Positions 23,946 through 36,245 of a DNA stretch of 64,000 nt are shown here, one piece after another. The notes beneath the pieces are model-generated. The model searched no databases and had not been told where the DNA came from. It saw nothing but the letters and a program-made list of their open reading frames with translations. Position 1 is the stretch's first letter, and every line of letters starts with the position of its first letter. The position numbers were made by a program, and so were the translations under genes. The stretch comes from Molanna angustata (taxonomy: Eukaryota; Arthropoda; Insecta; Trichoptera; Molannidae): positions 18,855,260 through 18,919,259 of the forward strand of contig OY754975.1 in NCBI GenBank assembly GCA_963576475.1. The letters are read 5' to 3'.

Positions 23946-24837
23946 GGGAAGAGTACGCATGAAAGGGACATTTCTGAGAAAAGTCTCAGAACTAATTTAT
24001 TTGTAGTTTTAATCCCTAATATGCGCTAGAGAAAATTTTAATAAAATAGTTTTAGATGTATATAAATGTAATTTAAAAAAATATAAAATCTGTCCTTTTC
24101 ATGGAATTTTTTCCATGAAGAGGACATAGGCTCCCATAAAGAGGACATGGTAATGATAATACATTTTTGTTTGAAGAAAATACAATTAAACATTTTAATA
24201 ATATTACATTAAATAAAATATGTTTAATTAAAAAAGTTCGATACAATAAAACATTTTAATAATATTACTTTTAACAAAGAAAATAGTAATTTTGTAACAC
24301 AAATTATATTAGAACAATCGAAATTACTCATATAATTTACTTTTTGGAATAAAAATAAATTTTACAGCCACCGGAAAGAAATCAATTTGAAAAATTTTGT
24401 ACCCATGAAGTAAACACAGAATATTCCCATTAATCGGGCGTCCCTTTCATGGGTCATTTTGGTGTCCTTTTCATGGAAATCTAAGAGATGTTAAATAAAT
24501 GTGCATAAGGTATATCAGACAACACATTATTTAAACTTCTGTTAAATATTTCTTTACCTAAATATATAAGTAATCGTAATATTTAAACAAAAATTGAATC
24601 AAATAAAAAACTTACGATTTTAAGACTTGGTACACTGGAAGAAAAATTTACTTTTGTGATAAGAAAAAATCACGCATGCAACTCGATTACATGCAGGTGC
24701 ACGACCAACACACTTCTGTGGTGTGATGTAATAAGCATGTTCTAGAAAGATCAAACAATAATATTCTATATCTAACAGGAACCGAAAACTAGCTTTTGTC
24801 CCTTTCATGGGATGTCCTTTTCATGCGTACTCTCCCC
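23946..24837. mobile_element. Nonautonomous DNA transposon, 26-bp TIRs
   Basis: The ends GGGAAGAGTACGCATGAAAG and, inverted, GGGGAGAGTACGCATGAAAA match over 26 bp with two mismatches. Inside, CCTTTTCATGG-like words recur at about 24098, 24445, 24470 and 24800. No transposase is present and the target duplication is unclear. Confidence 0.7.
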
Positions 24838-24929
24838 TAAATGAAGAGTTGTTCTAGAAAAGAAGCAAAGTTGTGAAAAAATTAATTATTTGTGGGTCTA
24901 AATCCTGGCCGATAAATTGTTATAAAATT

Positions 24930-25300
24930 TATGGTTGCCATACAATTTGTATTAAATGAGATCATCGCCAGATTCAATTTTTACAAAAAATATTTGAAAG
25001 AGTTTGAGAAATGTATATGTAGGTATATATTATTATAGAAAATTAAATTATCTAGATAGTGTTTCGGCGTTTTCCGATATTATTAAAAATTTTAGAAATA
25101 AAAGTAGTCGACATAAATTATATTATTTTTTGAAAATATAGGCAGTTGAATACATAAATTTGTTAAAATAAAAATATTAATATGAATAAAAAAAATTTGA
25201 GAAAGTCTTTTATAAAAAATAGTTTGTGATATTATGTTTCTCTATATTATAACAAATTTTCACTGTTTTCAATAATATGGAAACATAAAAAAAACTTGAT
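24930..25300 (+). repeat. Unclassified repeat family R, copy 1
   Basis: Shared blocks are CCATACAATTTGTATTAAAT, AGAAAATTAAATTATCTAG, GTTTCGG, GGCAGTTGAATACATAAATT and CAAATTTTCACTGTTTTC. They recur in order at 25745-26045 and at 63672-64000. Confidence 0.6.
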
Positions 25301-25342
25301 ATCCACTGACTGGGATGAAAATTCAAATATCTGAGTTACGCA

Positions 25343-25667
25343 ACGTCCTACATAGGCGATTCAAAGCGAACGTGATTGCGAAGCGATCCGAAGCAGTTAC
25401 ACGCGAATTCCAAGCAATGCAGTGCGATGCGGCGGCTCTATCCTATGAGCACGCGAATCGCGCTCATTATACTTAACCAAACACAACTATGGCACCGTTT
25501 CCAATTCACGCGAAAATATCAAACCAACTGATCGCGTTCGTTTCGCATCGTACCGCACCGTACCCTACTGGCGGCTGGTAACGTAGGACATTTCCATAGT
25601 TACCGACTGTTTGTTATTTTCGCGCGGCGCCGCTTCGCGATCGCTTTGAATCGCCCACGTAGGACGT
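25343..25667. mobile_element. GC-rich TIR element, 325 bp
   Basis: ACGTCCTACATAGGCGATTC at the left pairs with the complement of TGAATCGCCCACGTAGGACGT at the right, followed by CGAAGCG in both. The GC-rich interior (GATGCGGCGG, GCGCGGCGCC) stands out against very AT-rich flanks. It sits between two copies of repeat family R. Confidence 0.65.
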
Positions 25668-25744
25668 CACATAAGAAGATTTGTAGGCCTGTCTGGTTCT
25701 ATATCTGCTTAAATTTTTATTGTTCCTATGGCGATTTAACATTT

Positions 25745-26045
25745 TATGTATTCTACCATACAATTTGTATTAAATAAGGTCATTGCCAAATTCAATTTTA
25801 CAAAAATAATTAATGAGAAATGAGATATACGGTGTACGTTATTTTAGAAAATAAAATTATATTGTTCAGGTATTTCGGGGTTTATTTAAATATTTAACAT
25901 TATAGGAAATATAAGAAGTATAATACATAAATTAAAAATGTTTGAAAAATGCTGACTTTTCTTTATAAAAAAGTATTAGAGATAATTGTGCATTCCTACA
26001 ATATTACAAATTTTCAATGTTCCAGCTATCATAGGAAATGAAAAA
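25745..26045 (+). repeat. Unclassified repeat family R, copy 2
   Basis: Same order of blocks as copy 1: CCATACAATTTGTATTAAAT, AGAAAATAAAATTAT, TTTCGGGGTTT, and ACAAATTTTCAATGTTCC near the end. Confidence 0.6.
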
Positions 26046-26064
26046 AAAATAATGATTAGATCAG

Positions 26065-26453
26065 GGCTAGGCAAACTTTTGGAACAGGGCCAGATTCAGA
26101 AATTCAAAGTGATCAGCAGACCGCAGAAATAAAATAAAATATCAGTTTCCGTGTTATAATTTGATAAATAGTTAAACAGTCGCAGGAATTTTCAGTTTTC
26201 TTGTTTATTTAATTAAGATAAATGAAATCATTTAAATTTCACGCAGGGAGAAATTTTCGTTTTCTAATATTTATTTTGATTAATTAAATCAAAAAGTTCA
26301 GTGCAGCAAAAAATTTTCAGCCTTCCTTTCTTTTTTTTCGATTGAATGCATGCGATTGCAATGATATAACTATTTTTGAAGTTTTTCTGATTATTGCTCG
26401 CACAGAAACACGCAGTGGGCCACATGTGTCCCGCAGTTCACCCAGGGCTGGAT
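26065..26453. mobile_element. Possible hAT-type nonautonomous element
   Basis: The left end CAGGGCTAGGCAAACTTTTG and the inverted right end CAGCCCTGGGTGAACTGCGG share the CAG...G-G...AAC pattern of hAT termini. Flanking octamers GATTAGAT and GATGATAA match at only 5 of 8 positions, so the target duplication is unproven. Confidence 0.45.
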
Positions 26454-27560
26454 GATAAAAAATGTCTGATTACTATTATGCAAATGAACTTTTTGTGTCA
26501 AATTAATATAATACTCTTTGATAACGGAACTAAATCATATTGAAATTTCAACCATACATAAATGATTTGGTAATAATTTTTTTATGATTAAAATTGTATC
26601 TGTAGCTGAGGCGTACCAATCGGTAAATAATAAATTTATATTGCTAAAAGGACATAAATAAACGGGAAAAAAATTACACGAAAAAGATTTAAAAATCTGC
26701 AATTTTGAACTGCAAGAGGATGTACACAGATAAACGCAAACACTCTGCTGCCAGACTTACCGCATACCTATCGATTTTCAACAAATAGGGAAATATAAAA
26801 AAACCAGCCATATATCAATTAATTGTTTTATAAAAATAAACATAAAAATCAGAATTTGGAGTAAAAAATAACTTATAAATATTTTATAAATAACTATAAC
26901 CTCATAACTTTTGATTGATTTAATGCAGAGCCTAAAATTTTAGCAGCTATAGAATATTTTAGGCCTACAAAACTTTTATACTCAAAATTCCAAATTTATG
27001 TTCCAGTCCAGCATTTCTCAAACATACATTTTTAAATTCATGTAGGTATTTAACTGCTTACATTCCCAAAATATTGAGAAACAAAAACATGATTAATCTT
27101 CATAAATGTCATCAAGCTATTCGGAGTAGGAGAAAAGGACTGAACTCCACACCAACCTATCCTGACATTAATGTTTTATAATAGGTAGTATAGGAAAACA
27201 CAATATCTTAAAATATTTAGTAATTTGGAAATGCGATTTTTTATTTATACATATTGACATTTCGTAATATTTGTAGCTCCAATGGTCAACTAGGTAAATA
27301 TAACCAGTGCCGGGGAGAACCATATTGAAATAATGATAATACAAATAGTGAATGCCAAATATAAAACATATAACTACCTTCAATAGGATATCATGTGTTA
27401 CACGCAACAAGTAATTAAAAAACCGTGTTTTATTTTGAATTATCACACTCTTATATACAAACAATACAAACATTGAATAAAAATTCACAGTCAATCAACG
27501 TAAGATTGAAATTAAATAAGAATTGATCAAAATTAATATTATTGTTCTATTTAAACCAGG

Positions 27561-29002
27561 GGGGCAAGTCTGGTTCACTACGATTCCATTTACATTTCAC
27601 TTTTCGGTTACCCGTTGGCTAGTCTCGTCACACCAGCGAAATCTATTTTACCCGGGTAAATAATTTCCCAATTATTTACTTCCATCTGCTCACAGATGGC
27701 AGTAAATAATTGTTTCGGAAATTCGGTTTGAATGCCATCCAAAGTTTTAAGTAAAAAGGGTCTTTTTTATGATAAGCGAAAATATTTATACACGGTATTT
27801 CGTGCAAACCTTTCATAGTCGAATCTAAACTGCGCAGTAATACGTTTGCGCAGCGCTTCACTATCCGCCATTTTATATTATCAGTTACTATGCAGTACAT
27901 CCATATGATACTATGTACCAAAGTACATGACGTATATTTTTTGCGCGCGCGTTTTGTTTTAGTGTGAAGGGAATAATTTTGTTTTCATCGAAATGAGGCG
28001 AGTGTATTTACAAAACTATTAAATTAAATCATTTATTATATATCCATGATTATTTCATATATAAGTATTTTATTTTATACACATTATAAATTACATGTTC
28101 AACAACTGTAAGTTCCTGTATGTATTTTATTATGGAAAAAATCAAATGAAAACATGTACTGTTTACCTACATACCTATTGCAATTTTTTATTGATTGAAT
28201 AATAAATATACGTATAGATTAAAACTAAAATGTTACTTTACCTAAAAAATTGTCAGACATCAATAATAAATTGATTAAATGAAGTATGCACAAACGAGAC
28301 AGAAGTAAATTAGCATTAAAATAAGTATGTGCTTCTCACAGAATGATTCGCTTTCAAAATCATTATTGAGTTTATTCAAAAATTACACGCTAGTTTATGT
28401 AGGTAAAATTAACTCAAAACGTAAATTCTAAATCAATCCAATTTTATTTTTGATAAATTTAATATATTATTAATACAGTCGAGGTGGAAAAATAACATTA
28501 TAGAAGATCCGAGAAATGAAGTGACACCTTTTATATTTCCCTCCTTATTAAAACCAAAGATAACGAAACATAGAAAAACAATCAATTTTACAAGAGAAAC
28601 ACGCCAGAAACAAAAAAGATGTAATATTAAAGTGGTCATTTTGCAAACAAAACCTTTCTGGATCAAAATAAATCATTTTGAATGAAACATTAATGTTTTA
28701 TTTGTATACTTTCGTAAAAAGTTGATGCACTTTTCTCAAATATACAAAAGATTCGTCATTTCAAACTTTGGACAAATTTTACAGTTCGCAAAACGCGACC
28801 TATTTTGCAAGCGAAATCAAAACCCCGATTGTTGATGGAATCTTTTCGATTACCCTGAACGGGACTTGCCATTTGGTACTAATTCGTGGAATCTCCGTGA
28901 AATCGTTATTTCGCTCACCAAAACCCAAGACGCGACTTGCCATGAGGTTTATAAAATGGAATGATTCCATACCCTGGGTAAATAAGCAACCAGACTTGCC
29001 CC
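27561..29002. mobile_element. DNA transposon relic, family G (GGGGCAAGTCTGGTT TIR), 1.44 kb
   Basis: The 15-bp TIRs (GGGGCAAGTCTGGTT at 27561 and its complement ending at 29002) are perfect. CCAGG flanks both sides (27556-27560 and 29003-29007), suggesting a 5-bp target duplication. GACTTGCCA-like words recur near the right end. No intact transposase is visible. Two short relatives lie in PITPNC1 introns at 44267-44401 and 49059-49238. Confidence 0.75.
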
Positions 29003-29054
29003 CCAGGAATATAAAATTATGTAATGATTAGTGCAAAGATGTATAAAAAATGAT

Positions 29055-29253
29055 ATTTTGAGATAATACATTTATTTTTTTATAAAAAAAATAATATGTC
29101 CTTGTTAAACATGTACATATACATCTTCCTACATTCCCTAAATTAAGCATAAATGCTTGTGCTATAGGTGAACGAAGTAAGTCGAGGCAGGATTCGAACT
29201 CGCGACCACTGGATTACTAGCCCAGTGCGCTAACCGCTCTGCCATGGACCCAT
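29055..29253 (-). repeat. tRNA-Thr-derived SINE (family B), copy 1
   Basis: The minus-strand head reads TGGCAGAGCGGTTAGCGC (A-box), an anticodon arm with loop CTAGTAA (anticodon AGT), and a B-box-like GTTCGAATCC. The acceptor arms do not pair, so it is not a working tRNA gene. The body runs on to an A/T-rich end. A second copy is at 60757-60950. Confidence 0.7.
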
Positions 29254-29445
29254 CTAATAAAATTAGACATTTATTCAGGAACATTATTTGTTAAATTATA
29301 CATAATGTGATATCTGAGAATAGCATTGAGACTGGAATTTGAACCAAGTATCTACAGATAAAAAATCCAAGGATGTGTGAATATATATAATATAATCCAA
29401 GGATGTGTGAATATATCTAAAGTAATAAAGCAATCAATATGTTAG

Positions 29446-29480
29446 TGTATGTGTGTGTGTATGTGTGTGTGTGTGTGTTT
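29446..29480. repeat. (TG)n microsatellite and adjacent 30-bp duplication
   Basis: A TG-rich run. Just before it, AATCCAAGGATGTGTGAATA occurs twice in tandem from about 29366 to 29420. Confidence 0.7.
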
Positions 29481-30359
29481 GTCTCACGCCTTTTGAAAAA
29501 CTAAGAGCATCTAAAAATCTAATTTATGTGCGAACGTGTACCAGTATACCTGATGCAGTGTCACGCTAAAAATAATGCGATAAAAATGCTGAATTTTAAA
29601 AATATTTCAATAATTATTTTTTTCATACAAAATTTTCCAAGTCGTATCTGTCAAAAAAGTGTACATTTTGCACGCAAATATCTGTTAGTTTAAAAGTTAG
29701 AAGTACGTATTTACACGAAAAAAATATATTTACAAGTATAACTTAGCGTTTAAGTGAAAAACATGGTGAATATTTTGTATAATTATAATGTATAACTTAT
29801 TTTTAAAGTAAGCGTTTTGTACATAAACGCCGCCATTTTAATATCTTTTCATACAATATTTCATTTTCCTACCGAATGAATATGTTCTTGAAAATAATAA
29901 ACCTTTGAAATAAATGTAATTATGAAATAAGAAAATAAAACACAAGACATTACAGCAAGTTTTAAGACATATATTGTAAAAATGTGCTTATTATTAGTAA
30001 AGATATAGGGATAATAAAATTGCATAATTTGTAAATAATATTTGATTTTTCTGACAATTTTCATTTTTATGGCATCGAACAAACCAATGTAGGTACCTAC
30101 ATATTCAAAAAAAGTCTCAAACCATTTGATATTTTTAACGTATTGGAATGGTTACTATGGTAACGGAAATATTCTGATATTCAAATAAAATTTGTTGTGA
30201 ATAGAATTTATTTAGAATATTGTTGTAGGTAGGTACCTACCTATTACTATTTACTTACAAATCAACAATATACTGATTTCCTATCGGGAAATTGCATGCG
30301 ATGTGCTCCTAAACCGTTTGTCCGATTACAATGAAACTTTGGTGAATTGTCGAGCGTGT

Positions 30360-31060
30360 GCCCGGGATGGTTTCTGGATTTAAACTTTTTTCTTATTCTT
30401 CTTCGTGTATTTGGTCATTTTACCTATGAAGGGGTAGTATCCTGGGAAAAGAAGGTCCGACTGTCCTTCCATCTCTTCGCAGGTCTTCCAGGACGGTTTG
30501 TGGATTTTAACCTTTTTCTTCTTCTTCTTCATCGTGTATTTGGTTATTTTACCTATGAAGGTGGACTATCCTGGGAGAAGAAGGTCCCACTTTCCGACCA
30601 TCTCTTCACAGGTTTCTGGGTTTAAACTTTTTTCTTTTTTTTCTTCATCGTGTATTTGGTCATATTACCTATGAAGATGAACTATCCTGGGAGATGAAGG
30701 TCCAATTTTCCTTCCATCTCTTCGCAAGTTTCTGGATTTAAACTATTTTCTTCTTCTTCTTCATCGTCTATTTAGTCATTTTACCTATGAAGGTGGACTA
30801 ACCTGGGAGAAGAAGGTCCAATTTTCCTTCCATCTCTTCACTGGTTTCTGGATTTAAATTTTTTTTTTCTTCTTCTTCTTCATCGTGCATTTGGTCATTT
30901 TACCTATGAAGGTGGACTATCCTGGGAGAAGAAGGTCCAATTTTCCTTCATTATCTTCGCAGGTATCTGGATTTGAACTTTTTTCTTCTTCTTTCGTCCT
31001 TTCATCTCTTCGCGTTTCTTCCAGGATGGTTTCTGGATTTAAACTTTTCTTAACCGACTT
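30360..31060 (+). repeat. Minisatellite, about 115-130 bp unit, five to six copies
   Basis: Each unit contains GTATTTGGTCATTTTACCTA, TGAAGGTGGACTATCCTGGG, AGAAGGTCC and a TTCTTCTTCTTC run. The anchor ACCTATGAAG falls at about 30422, 30551, 30667, 30783 and 30902. Units keep a partly open frame (FTYEGGLSWEKK) but it is interrupted, so coding is doubtful. Confidence 0.8.
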
Positions 31061-31061
31061 A

Positions 31062-31200
31062 AGGGACGGGATGTAATGAAGGGAAGGGACGTAATGAGGG
31101 ATTGAAGGGACTGGAGGTACTGAAGGGCCTGAAGGGACGGGAGGTACTGAAGGGTCTGAAGCGACGGGAGGTACTGAAGGGTCTGAAGCGACGGGTCTTC
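31062..31200 (+). repeat. Purine-rich minisatellite
   Basis: GACGGGAGGTACTGAAGGGT repeats, with a core GAAGGG(A/T)C unit of about 14-28 bp, directly after the pyrimidine-rich minisatellite. Confidence 0.75.
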
Positions 31201-33683
31201 TTCTTTTTCTTCTTAATTTTATGTAGACCTTTAGGACAGTTTTTATAAAAACTATTTCCTTTTGTCTTTTTCTTCGTTTTCTTATTTTATATAGAACTTG
31301 GGTGAATTTTATACAAACTATTTCCTATAGATTAATCTTCTTCTTCTTTTATGAAGACCTTTTGGTTTGTTTTCATACAATCTATTTCCAATAGTCTTAT
31401 TCTTCTATTTTATGTATTTTAACTTATTTTACGTAGACCATTGGGATAGTTTTTTATACAAACTATTTCGTATAGTCTTATACTTATCCTTCTCTTTTTT
31501 ATTTAGACTTTTGGGTTAGTTTTAAGTCTAATAGTCTATTGTGCAGAAATATTTTTAACGATATGCATACTTGATGAAAATACATATGTAAAAACGAATG
31601 GATTGTGGGATGTGACGATGTAACCTGCACTAGAATCTTTTCAATACTTTTGTTTAATCAAATTTAAACCATTTATATCATCCTATTTTGAATAATTTTC
31701 AACACCTACACATTTGATTTAGTTGACAATATTTAAAGAATGGGGGTTGTGGCCATTACTGAACTCTTCACAACGTTTATATTCAAATTAAAAACTATTT
31801 ACCATAGTTTAAGTCTTCTTCTTCTTCGTTAATGTAGACTTTTGTGTCAATTTTAAGTCTATTAGTCTAATTGTGCAAAAATATAATGCACACTCGATGC
31901 AAAAATATAAAAACGAATATTATGATGTGACCAACACTAGATCTTTTCAGTACATTTGTTTAATCAAATTTTAACCACATCCCAACATCCAAAATTACTA
32001 AATTTTCAATAGGTACATATTAAAATTTATTTCGATGATAATATTTGAAAATGGGGGTTGTGGCCAAACCAATCTCTTTACAACGTTGATAAACAGTCAT
32101 ATTTAAAACCATTTCGCATAGTCCATGCGTGCAGAAATTTTGTATATTATACTTCATTCACACTTTATAAAAAATAATGGGTTGTGGCCATCACTTGAAC
32201 ATTTTACAATCAAATTCAATCATATTTCAAACCACTTTTCATAGTCCGATTTTGCAAAATAATTGGGTGACAATATTATAAAAACGATTGCTTTTTCCTT
32301 CACAATATTACATTCTTGGCCAACGGCGGGACATAAAAGCTAGTATAATATAATATAATGCTCTTTTTAAGAGGCAACCTTCTTCAAATCATTAATATTA
32401 ACTAAATTTGACAAAATCAAAATACAGCACAAATCGAATGAACTTTTACCAATCACAATACAAAAATATACACATATCTGTGTACATTACTTAATTCTAT
32501 GAATGCTTCAAAAATTTACATTTTTATTATGAACTTTTACAATGGCAAAAACAAACTACTTATATGATATTTAAACACACCACACAAACATATTACAAAT
32601 ATTAACAAAAATGGTGATGCAATTATTGATCAATGAAACATGGCTTGAGAAAGTACAGTGAAACCTATATCTATCGTTCCCCGAACAATTGTTTTCCTGC
32701 ACGGGTAGTGTTTTTCTGCAGGTCCGAATTAATTTCATACAAAAATAGATTACATTGATCATTCTCTTTTCATCATTCTCACGCATTAATCGTTTAAATT
32801 ACGTAGCAAATTTCAATAACATTGAAGATGACTCATCTGTCGGCCGCCATCTCTTTTCTTTTCACTTCATAGTTTTGAGCCTTCAAAATGAGCCATCCAA
32901 TGAAAAAACTGGGTACTTTACAAGAATGATTGAAAATTTTAATAAAGTAGAAAAAATCACGCGGTGATAATCTTCCAAAACTAGGAAGACAAGTAAAGAG
33001 AACTGGAGGACAATGAAAGATTATTTTATGTAATATACAATGTGTTTTATTCTATACATTTTATATTCCTGCATCCATACTTTTCTTCATTAGGTCCCTT
33101 CAAAAACGACAGAGATTTCATTGTATATCTAAACAAATAATATTAATTCTAAAAATCATTTAAAGATCCAAAAAGTATCTTCAATTACACACCTATATAC
33201 CAAAAATTAATATTCTTATAGAAAAATAATTTTATATAAGTATAAATTATACAAAATTATAAATAAACATATAAAATGAATATAACTAAAGATTGAATAA
33301 AAAATATGATTTTAACATTACCATCATATAAAATATTTAGGTATAATTCAAAATAGGTATAGTTTGAAGCCATTCTAAAGATAAACAATTTTTTTTTTCA
33401 AATGTACAAAGTTATATCTTTAAATTTAATTTGATAAACAATTTTATTTATAACACTCACTATTGAGTGAAATTCAATTTGAAATCTTAATTAGTAACCT
33501 TTTCTAAGTAGTAACATTTAGTATTTTTTTTACAAATATATGTAATGGCCCCCAAAAAATATTTTCTTCTAAATATTTCAAAATACATGAACTGGACGTA
33601 ATAAGTTTTTAGTGTTATAAAATAGCTAAAATTGAGCACAAATCGCTATATAGCAAAAATTGAGCGCAAATCGCTATATGCCA

Positions 33684-33893
33684 ACCGCCGTGGCACAGTT
33701 GGTAAGCCGTTCGGTTTCTGTGCGGGCGTCCTGGGTTTGATTCCCAGCAGAGGAGAAATTTATATAAATTCATTTCTCACGCAAATATTGCTTCTCTGGG
33801 CTGGAAACACTGGTTAGTTGGAAGAAATTGCCATACGGCAATAAACTCGCCACATGTGCAGGGTGCAAGGAAGTGTTCATTATTATTATTATA
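33684..33893 (+). repeat. SINE family A, full-length copy
   Basis: The best copy in the window. A-box TGGCACAGTTGG, B-box-like GGTTTGATTCCC, then GAGGAGAAATTTATATAAAT, CTGGGCTGGAAACACTGG, CCATACGGCAATAAACTCGC, GGGTGCAAGGAAGTG and an (ATT)n tail. Other copies are at 1730, 22866, 40528/41066 (split), 55566 and 62367. Confidence 0.85.
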
Positions 33894-35033
33894 TTTATAA
33901 TATATAGTACTGTATTGATTTTGACATTAACAATCTACAACAATTGATGTGAATTGATGAAAGATATAACTAAGAATGCATACTTTATTGCTTTGTGAAT
34001 TTCATTTTCAGAGATGTTTAATGTTATATATAAAGTGTTTTTTTTATGTGTATATATCGTTTAAATATTACTACACATAATTGTTGAATATCAACCTTTA
34101 AATTAATTACAATTATAAAAGAGTTTTAGACTGACAATTAAATTCACAAAACAGTAACATGTGACCCATGGGCACATTATTACTGGAGAGATTTAATTTA
34201 TCCATGTATAAGTAATTTAATTTGATTTTATTGGAATTTTTATTAAAAATTCAAAATACTGTGCTATTTTTCCTCTCAATTCATAAATTATCTTTTATTA
34301 TCACAGACTATTTATAAAAACAGAATATAAACAAATTTTGAAATGATAAGGCACAATTTGTATATAGATGTTTTTACTAAAACTATTTTTTCCATTTTAT
34401 TTTAAAGTAACTGTTTGAGCTTAAAACATGTTCAATATTAGCACCTTTTGTAACTGGCAATCGAGAAAATAATTATAACATATCATCAATTCTTATATTA
34501 TCTTGTTAAAACAATGAAACACATACATGTAAGTGAAGTGAAAAAAATCTAAATTGCTTTAAATAAACTCACTTTTTTATCAAATTAAGATTGCATGTAT
34601 CTATCTTATTTTGTGTTTTAATATCAAGAAAAAAAACAAATAATTCTCATAGAAAAATTTATATCACACTTTCATCACATTGTTAGCAACTACATTTACA
34701 GTAAATCATTCATTTACTATTTTAGTCAAACATAAACGAACACTTCTATACAAACATATTTATCTGTGCTAGTAAGAATCACTCTAGATATTGAGTATTT
34801 TTGTACTTTAACCGCTTATTATATCATCGACTATTATTAATATAATTGTATAAAAAATCTATGTCTTAAAAATCTTAATCTTATAAAATTTATAAGCAGA
34901 TAGAATTTTGTAAATTATTTGTCATGGATTTGAGATTACATATTCCTATTATTTGAGTTTAAGTTTAAATTATCACATACATGATTATAAAAAATAAAAT
35001 ACTGAGATAGTAACAATGTTTCCTTACAAACTA
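33894..35033. other. Intergenic, nothing recognised
   Basis: AT-rich, without repeats or coding blocks I can name. The 3' end of the cysteine-rich gene on the minus strand should lie in its right part. Confidence 0.5.
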
Positions 35034-35381
35034 TTATGTGGCAGTCGGTAAAAAGCACCTCAAACACTTAAGACATTCTATGCAAAAGAAGTTACAACAT
35101 TCGACATCAATAGAACTCAAACAATCCAAGTCAACACAACAATTACAGCCATCGGTACAGCCACAACAGCAACATGAATCTCCACAATAGCTTAGATCAC
35201 ACCACAAACAACAGTTACTTAACCAATTTACAAATCCATTAGGATGCTTTGAAGCCTGTTGCTTTGGATGTACATTTCCTGAATCAGTCTTTAATTCCTC
35301 TTCAGCAATACATTCTATGCTCTTATTTGGTTGCTGAGTAATAATCTCCAACTCTTTTGAAGACATATTTTGGTCTCCCAT
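35034..35381 (-). CDS. Cysteine-rich 115-residue protein, single exon
   Basis: ATG at 35379-35381 opens MGDQNMSSKELEIITQQPNK. The N-terminal 55 residues are polar. Residues 56 to the end contain more than 20 cysteines, in strings such as CCLWCDLSYCGDSCCCCGC and CCNFFCIECLKCLRC, and the protein ends FLPTAT. There is no signal peptide, so it is probably cytosolic or nuclear. The C-terminal pattern (clusters of CC/CCCC with D-x-x-C and CxxCxxCxxC) is reminiscent of the I-mfa/MDFI cysteine-rich domain, but I would not assign it. Coding is supported by the intact frame, the biased composition and a good ATG. Metal binding is a reasonable guess. Confidence 0.75.
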   Translation of the reverse strand: MGDQNMSSKELEIITQQPNKSIECIAEEELKTDSGNVHPKQQASKHPNGFVNWLSNCCLWCDLSYCGDSCCCCGCTDGCNCCVDLDCLSSIDVECCNFFCIECLKCLRCFLPTAT

Positions 35382-36008
35382 TTTTATATAGTTTTAGTTA
35401 TCAACAGTGAATAATTCGACGTTCGATCGAAAAAGGCTAAAATATGCATATCTTATACTGATTATTTGGTAGAACAAAAATAAAATGGGTATTCAAATAG
35501 ATTTTGAGATTAGGATTAATTACCTGAAAACCTGTTGACCCCAAAATCCAATAATTTGGCTGTCTATTCCGGCTCACTTAGGTATTTTTAACACAAAATA
35601 ACCAATACTGCCGTTGCCGATTTTTGGCCACAAACTAAAAATACCTATGAATAGCTTAGTCAATTAAAACATAAAAAATGTATTTTTTTAGTCTTTTTAG
35701 ACTACAATCGATTAAAAATAAATTATATTTTAAAAAATCTACTTTCTCATGACAGAACGCGTATTGATATTTCAAGTAAACTTTCTACATTATCTGTGGT
35801 ACAAATTCCTCATAGATTTTCATATAATATACTAGATGGGGTACTGCGTGCAATAAGTGAGGGATAGCCATAGATTTTTATTATAATATACCTAGATATA
35901 GTACTCTGTATCCGTAGGTACTCGTTGGTACTCTGTGCAAAAAGTGAGTCATGGAATATCGCGAGTTTGACGTTTTGGTTGGCAACATATTTCAGTTTTC
36001 CTTACATT

Positions 36009-36230
36009 TCAACACATCCTAGATAAATGTTCTCTAAATCATTAATAATTAAAATGATTTTTATACAAATAAATCCGAAAACAATTCACATTAGTCGTTA
36101 TTTTCTATAGAAAAACGATGTGGTCTGGAACCAAAACGTCAAAAATCCCCCCTCAAAAATGACTCACATTCGATTCATACAAAATTTGCTAACTACGACA
36201 TCTAGTGTATTATATGAAAACCTATGGGGA
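36009..36230 (+). repeat. Interspersed repeat, copy 1 of a direct pair
   Basis: It shares AAATCCGAAAACAATTCA, TTAGTCGTTATT, CTATAGAAAAACGATGTGGT, AAAATTTGCTAACT and CGACATC in the same order with 37535-37745. A shorter related piece (TTGGTTGGCAACATAT) occurs at about 35978 and 36490. Confidence 0.7.
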
Positions 36231-36245
36231 TTGGGGATAGCTGGG

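Larger units (their letters stand above)
30240..32345 (+). mobile_element. Helitron-like element carrying a minisatellite
   Basis: The left side reads TGCTCCTAAACCGTTTGTCC followed by GATTACAATGAAACTTTGGTG, which fits the 'CTCCTAAACGGCTGAACCGATTTTGATGAA' start of the other Helitron-like copies. The right side ends GGCGGGACATAAAAGCTAGT. The interior is dominated by tandem repeats (next entries). The ends are inferred, not proven. Confidence 0.5.

Noticed and set aside
27168..27494. 108-codon minus-strand frame in intergenic DNA
   Set aside because: Composition is that of random AT-rich sequence (F, Y, I, K, N), with no motif and no splice context.
29177..29253. Possible tRNA-Thr(AGT) gene on the minus strand
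   Set aside because: D, anticodon and T arms are recognisable, but the acceptor arms do not pair and the same head with the same body recurs at 60757. It is a SINE.
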